From: Thermotogaceae bacterium
Lineage (GTDB): Bacteria; Thermotogota; Thermotogae; Thermotogales; Thermotogaceae
NCBI GenBank assembly: GCA_021161105.1
Contig: JAGHBG010000091.1
Location: forward strand, 1-11,506
Direction of reading: 5' to 3'
DNA: 11,506 bases
Under the pieces are notes generated by a model, which made no database searches, was not told the origin of the DNA, and saw only the letters and a program-made list of their open reading frames with translations. The translations under genes were made by a program, and so were the position numbers. How positions within the stretch are numbered: the stretch's first letter is position 1; each line of letters starts with the position of its first letter. This document shows, piece after piece, positions 6,525 to 11,506 of this stretch.

Positions 6525-7532
6525 TTGAGACAGCCGCCAAAAATTGTGGAATTTGAAATAACAACGGCATGTAATTTAAGATGCATACATTGCTACTGTA
6601 TGGCTGGAAAAAAATCCTCAAATGAACTTACAACAGAAGAGATTAAAAGAGTAATGGATGATTTAAAAGAGATGGGAATATGGGCTTTTGATATCGTGGG
6701 AGGAGAGCCTTTTGTAAAGCCTGATATATTTGAAGTACTATCCTATGGAAAGGAAATAGGTCTTCAATTAATGATTAACACCAATGGAACGCTGGTGGAT
6801 AGGCGAATAATAGAAAAGCTAAAGGAAGCAAACCCCACTGTAATGGTGGGTGTTTCTCTTGAAGGAGCAACACAGGAACTCAACGATTTTGTCAGGGGTA
6901 AAGGTTCCTTTGAGAAAGCCATAAGAGGTATCAAACTCTTTGTGGAAGGTGGATTTGATCCCGTAATCCTTCATGTAATTAACAAGATGAACTGGAGGCA
7001 CTTTGAGAAAATGATTGACCTTGCTAAAAAACTTGGTGTTAAAAAGATTTATGTTGATAGATTCATACCTGTTGGAAGAGGTGTGCAAAGCAAAAAGTAC
7101 CTTGATATGGATGACAGGGAATGGGTAGCAGCAATAGAGCATGTAAGGGATGTTATAAACAAGTACAAAGATGAGATCACCTTCTATATCGAAGAGAACA
7201 TAACAGGAGATCCATGTACAGCTGGAAGGTCTCACGCTTCCATCCTTGTTGATGGAAATGTAGTTCCATGTGGACATTTTAGGTACAACAAAGAGCTTTA
7301 CATGGGAAATATAAGGGAGAAGCCTTTTAGCGAAATTTGGAATAGCTATGATCCTGAAAAAAGTTTACCTCTTCCTGAAGTTTGTTCTGATTGCCCATTT
7401 GTTAAAAGTTGCTATGGTGGATGTAAAGCGGTCTCTCTCCATAGATATGGTTCTTTTGAAAAGCAGGATATTCCTTTGTGTTATATAAGAAGGAAAGAAA
7501 AGGGATTTTCTCTTAAAAGTTGGGGGTGGTGA
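6525..7532 (+). CDS. radical SAM / SPASM domain enzyme
   Basis: 335 residues, cytoplasmic, TTG start. The radical SAM core at about 6-215 has CNLRCIHC (C16, C20, C23 binding the 4Fe-4S cluster that cleaves S-adenosylmethionine), the GGEPF SAM-binding motif at 59-63, and NTNGT at 85-89. The C-terminal SPASM domain is complete with seven cysteines in the family pattern: C231-x12-G-x4-C249, then C287-x2-C290-x5-C296-x3-C300, then C319. It should therefore carry two further iron-sulfur clusters. SPASM enzymes modify peptides or proteins (sulfatase maturases, PqqE, RiPP maturases) or act in heme and cofactor synthesis (AhbD/NirJ-like). I cannot assign a substrate. No sulfatase and no small Cys-rich or Gly-rich precursor gene is visible nearby. 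It sits between a secreted phosphoesterase (14 nt before) and an NfeD-like gene (2 nt after), clearly in one operon. Confidence 0.93.
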   Translation: MRQPPKIVEFEITTACNLRCIHCYCMAGKKSSNELTTEEIKRVMDDLKEMGIWAFDIVGGEPFVKPDIFEVLSYGKEIGLQLMINTNGTLVDRRIIEKLKEANPTVMVGVSLEGATQELNDFVRGKGSFEKAIRGIKLFVEGGFDPVILHVINKMNWRHFEKMIDLAKKLGVKKIYVDRFIPVGRGVQSKKYLDMDDREWVAAIEHVRDVINKYKDEITFYIEENITGDPCTAGRSHASILVDGNVVPCGHFRYNKELYMGNIREKPFSEIWNSYDPEKSLPLPEVCSDCPFVKSCYGGCKAVSLHRYGSFEKQDIPLCYIRRKEKGFSLKSWGW

Positions 7533-7534
7533 AA

Positions 7535-7963
7535 ATGCTTAGCTTTTGGATAAGCGTGGGGGTTATATTCTCAGTTCTTGAGATATTAACTCCTTCGTTT
7601 TTCTTTTTATGGTTTGGGATAGGAGGCTTTGTAGCGGCTGTAGCTTCTTTTTTTGTTAATGTGGTCTTTCAAGTTGTTATATTTGCAGTAGTATCTTTGG
7701 TTCTTTTGATTCTTACAAGACCTTTGGCGAAGAAGATAACTGGTGGGGAGCCTCCAAGAAAGATTAATGTTGAGGACGTTATTGGAAAAATCGCAGTTGT
7801 TGTTGAGAAAATCGATAACAATAAAGGGCAAGGTCTTGTTAAGGTAAAAGGTGATATATGGAGAGCTTACTCTACAGATGAGTCGGTGATAGAAAAAGGT
7901 GAAAAGGTACGGATTTTAAAAGTTGAGGGAGCACATGTTGTTGTGGAAAGGGTGGTTGAATGA
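7535..7963 (+). CDS. short NfeD-like membrane protein
   Basis: 142 residues from the ATG at 7535. Two or three hydrophobic segments at about 4-20, 22-41 and 43-61 are followed by a basic stop (TRPLAKK, 61-67). A small soluble OB-fold domain follows at about 82-140: IGKIAVVVEKI, then KGDIWRAYS, then the typical end GEKVRILKVEGAHVVVERV at 122-140. This is the short NfeD form without the N-terminal ClpP-like protease domain. Such proteins normally work with SPFH/stomatin-like proteins in membrane microdomains, but no SPFH gene is adjacent here. A TTG at 7520 could add five residues, but it lacks a ribosome binding site, whereas GGGGGTGG at 7522-7529 serves the ATG. The gene starts 2 nt after the radical SAM stop and overlaps the next start by 4 nt (ATGA), which implies translational coupling. 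Confidence 0.88.
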   Translation: MLSFWISVGVIFSVLEILTPSFFFLWFGIGGFVAAVASFFVNVVFQVVIFAVVSLVLLILTRPLAKKITGGEPPRKINVEDVIGKIAVVVEKIDNNKGQGLVKVKGDIWRAYSTDESVIEKGEKVRILKVEGAHVVVERVVE

Positions 7964-8478
7964 AGTTTTTCTACCAGCTTGAGAGGTATGAATTTGGAGA
8001 ATATGTAGTTGTGAGAGTTGAAGAAGATGGCTTTAGTGGAATAGGGGCTGTGATCCCAGACAGGAAGAAAGGTGAAAATTACAAAACAGTTATGGGGGCT
8101 ATAGAAGAGTACAGGCATTTTGTGGAGATGAGCTTTTCTCATCATTTTCCGGTCATTTCCCAGAGACTTTTAAAACATTTTCCGAATCATCCAGAGGTTA
8201 CTTTTGCTGTATCTGCAGCTTTTTTTGATCTTTATGCAAGGAAAAATGGCATTAGTATTGAAGACCTCCTCATGTGTCAAAATCTTCAAAAACCTGTGTA
8301 CCTTGAGAATTGGCATGGTGATATGGTTGTTCCCGAAGAATTGGGAGGAGTAATGGAGGTTTTATCCATTCCAAGGAAAGAAAAGGTTGCCCTTCTAATC
8401 AGGGATTATCCCAATGGAGAGATGAAAGAAATTCTTTATCAGCTTACCAGGTATTTTGCAGGGTATATTAAAGTGTGA
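7960..8478 (+). CDS. hypothetical protein resembling the N-terminal part of enolase-superfamily epimerases (probably truncated)
   Basis: 172 residues. It is real coding sequence by context (ATGA overlap with the NfeD-like gene, AAGGGTGG ahead of it), but I recognise it only partly. The pattern EEDGFSGIGAVIP at 21-33, a helical stretch, and FAVSAAFFDLYARKNGISIEDLL-type sequence at 82-104 resembles the capping domain of muconate-lactonizing/dipeptide-epimerase enzymes, where a helix with the form AxxxALxDLxxKxxGxPxxxLLG is typical. After it come what could be the first barrel strands (KVALLIRD at 142-149), but the catalytic KxK motif is not there and the protein stops. Full enzymes are about 340 residues or more. 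A similar-looking continuation exists in the +1 frame. It could be a degraded gene, a frameshifted one, or a small protein of its own kind. No enzymatic activity should be assumed. Confidence 0.6.
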   Translation: MKFFYQLERYEFGEYVVVRVEEDGFSGIGAVIPDRKKGENYKTVMGAIEEYRHFVEMSFSHHFPVISQRLLKHFPNHPEVTFAVSAAFFDLYARKNGISIEDLLMCQNLQKPVYLENWHGDMVVPEELGGVMEVLSIPRKEKVALLIRDYPNGEMKEILYQLTRYFAGYIKV

Positions 8479-8617
8479 AAAAGAGCATTATATCGTTATA
8501 AACCGGGATAACATGCTGTTTGGGCTTGAGATTGTGCAGCAAAACCTCTATAATTCACAGAAAGCGGAGGTGAAAAAGCGATGGATATTTCCACAAGGTA
8601 TGAGCCTCAAAGCATAG
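8462..8617 (+). pseudogene. possible +1-frame continuation of the enolase-like gene
   Basis: Reading in the +1 frame relative to the preceding gene, the sequence stays open from before its stop through to TAG at 8615-8617. It encodes a plausible strand-helix unit (HYIVINRDNMLFGLEIVQQN). That resembles the barrel region of dipeptide epimerases, where a YIVDAN-like strand carries the first metal ligand Asp. Here the Asp is replaced (YIVINR). A single missing base near 8474-8476 would join the two parts into about 218 residues ending 37 nt inside valS, still far short of a full enzyme. The similarity is by eye and from memory. The stretch also contains the valS promoter, so it may simply be regulatory DNA. 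Confidence 0.3.
8526..8554 (+). promoter_or_regulatory. promoter of valS
   Basis: TTGAGA (8526-8531), a 17-nt spacer and a perfect TATAAT (8549-8554) make the best sigma-70-type promoter in the window. The start point would be near 8561, giving a leader of only about 20 nt that contains GGAGGTGA at 8566-8573, 7 nt before the ATG. Such a short leader leaves no room for a T-box or attenuator, so valS is probably expressed from this promoter plus read-through from the upstream operon. Confidence 0.7.
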
Positions 8618-11187
8618 AAAAAAAGTGGTATAAATTCTGGCTTGATAAAGGTTACTTTACGCCCAGGGGCAGTGGGCCAAAGTATTCTATCGTTATCCCG
8701 CCGCCGAACATAACTGGAAGAATTCACATGGGACATGCCCTCAATATGACACTTCAGGATATTGTTGTTAGATTCAAGAGAATGCAGGGATACGATGTTT
8801 TGTGGCTTCCTGGAGAAGATCATGCAGGAATTGCTACTCAAAACGCTGTAGAAAGATACCTGATGGAAGCAGAAGGCAAAACGAGGGAAGAAATAGGAAG
8901 AGAAAAATTTATAGAAAAGACCTGGGAGTGGGCTAACAAATACAGAAAGGAAATAAAAGAGCAGATAATGGCGCTGGGAGCCTCCGTTGACTGGACGAGG
9001 GAAAGATTCACCCTTGATGAGGGACTTAACAAAGCTGTAAGGAAAGTTTTTGTTGAACTCTATAAAAGAGGATTGATTTACAAAGGTAACTACATTGTAA
9101 ACTGGTGCCCAAGATGTAAAACAGTCCTGTCCGACGAAGAGGTGGAGCACAGGGAAGAAAAAGGAAAGCTTTATTACATAAAGTATCCTCTTAAAGATGG
9201 CAGTGGTTATATTATGGTAGCCACAACGAGGCCAGAGACAATGCTTGGAGACACTGCTATTGCTGTACATCCAGAGGATGAAAGATACAAAGAACTTGTT
9301 GGTAGAGTAGCCATCCTTCCACTCGTTGGAAGAGAGCTTCCAATAATAGCAGACAAATATGTTGATCCGAAATTTGGAACCGGTGCGGTTAAGATAACAC
9401 CTGCTCATGATCCCAATGACTTTTTAATTGGGCAGCGTCATAACTTGCCCCTTGTCGATATATTTACCGATGAAGCTGTAGTGAACGAGAATGGCGGCAA
9501 ATATGCAGGACTTGGCAGGTATGAAGCAAGAAAGAGGATCGTTGCGGATCTTGAGAAAGAAGGGTACCTTGAAAAAGTGGAAGATTATGTGCATTCTGTT
9601 GGACATTGTTATAGATGTGACACAGCTATCGAACCAAGGATCATGGATCAATGGTTCGTAAAGATGAAGCCTTTAGCAGAAAGAGGGATCGAGGCAGTTG
9701 AAAACGGCGAGATCAAATTCTATCCTGAAAGGTGGAAAAAAGTTTACCTTAACTGGATGTATGAGATAAGAGATTGGTGTGTTTCAAGACAGCTGTGGTG
9801 GGGTCATAGAATTCCTGTCTGGTACTGTGAGGATTGTGGCTATATTATGGCTTCAGAGGAAGAGCCAAAGAAATGTAAAAAGTGTGGTTCTACAAACCTC
9901 AAACAGGATGAAGATGTCCTCGATACATGGTTTTCCTCTGCGCTCTGGCCGTTCTCAACACTTGGATGGCCAGAGGAGACGGGAGATTTGAAAAGATACT
10001 ATCCAACTGATCTTCTTGTAACGGGATTTGACATAATCTTTTTCTGGGTTGCAAGAATGATAGTGATGGGATATGAATTTATGAAAGATAAGCCATTCTC
10101 TGATGTTTACATACATCAGCTTGTGAGGGATAAATATGGCAGAAAAATGAGCAAGTCCCTTGGAAACGGAATAGACCCACTTGAGGTTATAGAAGAGTAC
10201 GGAGCGGATCCGATGAGGTTCACTCTTGCTATTCTGGCGGCTCAGGGAAGGGATATTAAGCTTGATCCAAGATACTTTGATTCTTACAAAAAGTTTGCTA
10301 ACAAGATATGGAATGCTACAAGATTTGCCCTTTTAAATCTTGAAGATTTTGAGGAAATAGAAGTAAAGGAAAAAGATTTAAAAGTAGTCGATAAATGGAT
10401 TCTCTCAAGACTTGAAAAAACCATAAAAGAAGTAACGGAAGCTCTTGAAGGGTATAACTTCAATATAGCGGCGCGTTCAATATATGACTTTTTCTGGAAA
10501 GAATTCTGTGATTGGTACATAGAAGCTGTTAAACCGAGGCTTCAAGCCGGTGGGCACGACAGAAAGGTTGTTCAAAATCTTCTTGTGTTTGTTCTTGATA
10601 GGAGCCTTAAGCTTCTTCACCCGATGATGCCTTTCCTTACAGAAGAGCTCTGGCAGAAACTTCCAGCATCAAAAGATTCAATTACAGTTGCTCCATGGCC
10701 GGAATATGACGAAAGCAAGATTTATGAAGATGAAGAGGCACTTTTTGAAAGAGTTATGGATATTGTAAGGGGCATAAGAAATGTAAAAGCTGAAGTTAAT
10801 GTTCCTCAGGTTAAAAAAGTTCCTATTGCAATTATTGGAAATAAGCTTTTAGAGGAGGTAGAAGACTACATAAAGAATCTTGCAAATGTGGAAAAAATTG
10901 AATATATGGAAGAAAAGCCGAAAGCGGCGGCTTCAGCTTATGTTGATAGTGAAAATGAAATCTGGGTAGAGCTCGGAGACCTGATTGATCTTGAAAGTGA
11001 AGTAAAAAGGCTTGAAAAGAAAATTAAAAAGCTTCAAAAGGATAAAGAGATGTTTGAGAAAAAACTTTCCAATGAAAAGTTCCTGAAAAACGCACCTGAG
11101 GAGGTTGTTCAGGAGGCAAAAGAGAAGTTAGAGGCGATAAAAGAGCAGCTTGAAAGGATAGAAAAGATAAGGGATGAGTTGAAGTAA
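8581..11187 (+). CDS. valS: valyl-tRNA synthetase
   Basis: 868 residues, full length for the bacterial enzyme, which charges tRNA-Val with valine in the cytoplasm. Class I signatures: HMGH at 49-52 (the HIGH motif, after PPPNITGRI) and KMSKS at 522-526. The CP1 editing domain at about 190-350, which removes misacylated threonine, has ATTRPETMLGDTA at 214-226 and PAHDPND at 274-280 with D277. Cys pairs that likely bind zinc are C176/C179, C343/C346, and C416/C419 with C432/C435. WWGHRIPVWYC at 406-416 and GFDIIFFWVARM at 482-493 are typical of ValS and separate it from IleS and LeuS. The anticodon-binding helical domain runs from about 600 to 740. The C-terminal 60-odd residues (about 803-866) are the charged coiled coil typical of ValS. 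It has its own promoter and a strong ribosome binding site. No defect seen. Confidence 0.98.
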   Translation: MDISTRYEPQSIEKKWYKFWLDKGYFTPRGSGPKYSIVIPPPNITGRIHMGHALNMTLQDIVVRFKRMQGYDVLWLPGEDHAGIATQNAVERYLMEAEGKTREEIGREKFIEKTWEWANKYRKEIKEQIMALGASVDWTRERFTLDEGLNKAVRKVFVELYKRGLIYKGNYIVNWCPRCKTVLSDEEVEHREEKGKLYYIKYPLKDGSGYIMVATTRPETMLGDTAIAVHPEDERYKELVGRVAILPLVGRELPIIADKYVDPKFGTGAVKITPAHDPNDFLIGQRHNLPLVDIFTDEAVVNENGGKYAGLGRYEARKRIVADLEKEGYLEKVEDYVHSVGHCYRCDTAIEPRIMDQWFVKMKPLAERGIEAVENGEIKFYPERWKKVYLNWMYEIRDWCVSRQLWWGHRIPVWYCEDCGYIMASEEEPKKCKKCGSTNLKQDEDVLDTWFSSALWPFSTLGWPEETGDLKRYYPTDLLVTGFDIIFFWVARMIVMGYEFMKDKPFSDVYIHQLVRDKYGRKMSKSLGNGIDPLEVIEEYGADPMRFTLAILAAQGRDIKLDPRYFDSYKKFANKIWNATRFALLNLEDFEEIEVKEKDLKVVDKWILSRLEKTIKEVTEALEGYNFNIAARSIYDFFWKEFCDWYIEAVKPRLQAGGHDRKVVQNLLVFVLDRSLKLLHPMMPFLTEELWQKLPASKDSITVAPWPEYDESKIYEDEEALFERVMDIVRGIRNVKAEVNVPQVKKVPIAIIGNKLLEEVEDYIKNLANVEKIEYMEEKPKAAASAYVDSENEIWVELGDLIDLESEVKRLEKKIKKLQKDKEMFEKKLSNEKFLKNAPEEVVQEAKEKLEAIKEQLERIEKIRDELK

Positions 11188-11241
11188 GAAAATTCATTGG
11201 CCTGTGTTTACGTTCCAAAACCAGAGATGGAAGCAGCAAAA

Positions 11242-11278
11242 AACTCCTATAATGAGAAATGGTACTATTAAGGGAGTT
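11242..11278 (+). repeat. inverted repeat (stem-loop) after valS
   Basis: AACTCCT (11242-11248) pairs with GGGAGTT (11272-11278, one G-T pair). After an A/A mismatch, TAAT (11250-11253) pairs with ATTA (11267-11270). This gives an 11-pair stem around a 13-nt loop, 54 nt after the valS stop. The sequence that follows is purine-rich, not T-rich, so it is not a standard terminator. It may protect or process the valS mRNA end. Confidence 0.4.
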
Positions 11279-11356
11279 GAAGTGAAAAGGAGCAAAAGTT
11301 TAAGATATATAGATGTATCATTAGTGTGAAAAGGTTTCAAAGGAGTTAAGTGTTAT

Positions 11357-11399
11357 TCTTTCTAAATATAGATGACGTAGTGTTTGAATTTAGAAAAGA
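11357..11399. repeat. imperfect inverted repeat near the window end
   Basis: TCTTTCTAAAT (11357-11367) is the reverse complement of ATTTAGAAAAGA (11388-11399) except for one extra A, with 20 nt between. The arms are AT-rich, so chance is possible, but 11 matching pairs is long for this gap. It could be an operator-like dyad or a remnant of a mobile-element end; nothing nearby decides between them. Confidence 0.35.
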
Positions 11400-11506
11400 T
11401 TTGTAGGAAAAAAGCATAAAATAGAAAAAATACGGATTCAGTTGAGAAGTTAAGGAGTGGGTTACAAATAAGTGAGAATCATATTTAGTTTTAAGCTATG
11501 AGTTGC

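Larger units (their letters stand above)
11188..11506. other. 319-nt stretch without a convincing gene
   Basis: Stops are frequent in all frames and no ORF has a ribosome binding site. Immediately after the valS stop the same frame stays open for about 27 codons, but it has no start with a ribosome binding site. The region holds two inverted repeats (11242-11278 and 11357-11399). Short words also recur: GTGAAAAGG at 11282-11290 and 11326-11334, and GGAGTTGAAGTG at 11273-11284 versus GGAGTTAAGTG at 11342-11352. No clean hairpin-plus-T-run terminator for valS is visible. It could be decayed sequence or the leader of a gene beyond the window. Confidence 0.6.

Noticed and set aside
6109..6621. 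170-residue minus-strand ORF across the phosphoesterase/radical SAM junction
   Set aside because: It is antisense to two well-supported genes, including the GHIHHYER and CxxxCxxC motifs, and has no domain of its own.
8479..8580. T-box or attenuator controlling valS
   Set aside because: The promoter at 8526-8554 leaves about 20 nt of leader, and no specifier loop or antiterminator sequence is seen.
8548..9408. 286-residue ORF on the minus strand opposite valS
   Set aside because: It lies wholly antisense to the conserved catalytic and editing regions of valS and over its promoter. The translation is Ser/Phe/His-rich with no recognisable domain and no ribosome binding site, so it is a shadow of valS codon use.
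11188..11271. Continuation of an open frame after the valS stop (about 27 codons to TAA at 11269-11271) as a small gene
   Set aside because: Its only early start is TTG with no ribosome binding site, and the product matches nothing I know. It could also be a stop-shortened valS tail, but ValS already has its normal coiled-coil end.

Overview
The window looks like a stretch of chromosome from a low-GC, probably anaerobic and thermophilic bacterium. A member of the Thermotogota (Kosmotoga-like) is my best guess. The reasons are proteins rich in Lys/Glu/Arg, strong GGAGGTGA-type ribosome binding sites, a TTG start, tightly packed operons, and the mix of a long-stalk chemoreceptor, an HD-GYP protein and a SPASM radical SAM enzyme. 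This is inference from style, not from a marker gene. I see no tRNA, rRNA, CRISPR array, complete insertion sequence or phage gene.

Layout: (1) Bases 1-248 are an AT-rich leader with a weak candidate promoter. (2) 249-2971 (+) is a two-gene signalling unit: a membrane chemoreceptor followed 20 nt later by a GAF-like/HD-GYP cyclic-dinucleotide phosphodiesterase. (3) 2968-4495 (-) holds mobA-like and, upstream of it, a secreted SH3b + VanY-type D,D-carboxypeptidase. The HD-GYP gene and mobA converge and share a TTAA that is the stop codon of both. (4) 4496-4617 is a short divergent promoter region in which the -35 boxes of the two opposing promoters overlap. (5) 4618-8478 (+) is a tight operon: a secreted calcineurin-like metallophosphoesterase, a radical SAM/SPASM enzyme with a TTG start, a short NfeD-like membrane protein, and a 172-residue protein resembling only the N-terminal part of enolase-superfamily epimerases. 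(6) 8581-11187 (+) is a complete valyl-tRNA synthetase gene with its own well-formed sigma-70-type promoter inside the preceding gap. (7) 11188-11506 has no convincing gene but holds two inverted repeats.

How the genes may work together: the chemoreceptor and HD-GYP protein are both sensory and probably co-transcribed, linking chemotaxis input with second-messenger breakdown. The carboxypeptidase (wall trimming), the secreted phosphoesterase and the NfeD-like protein all act at or outside the membrane. mobA and valS are housekeeping genes. The least explained part is 4618-8617. There an orphan SPASM enzyme sits among envelope proteins with no visible precursor peptide, and the enolase-like gene appears truncated, with similar-looking sequence continuing in the +1 frame up to the valS start. 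I did not find a clearly new multi-gene system; that operon is the best candidate for a second look.
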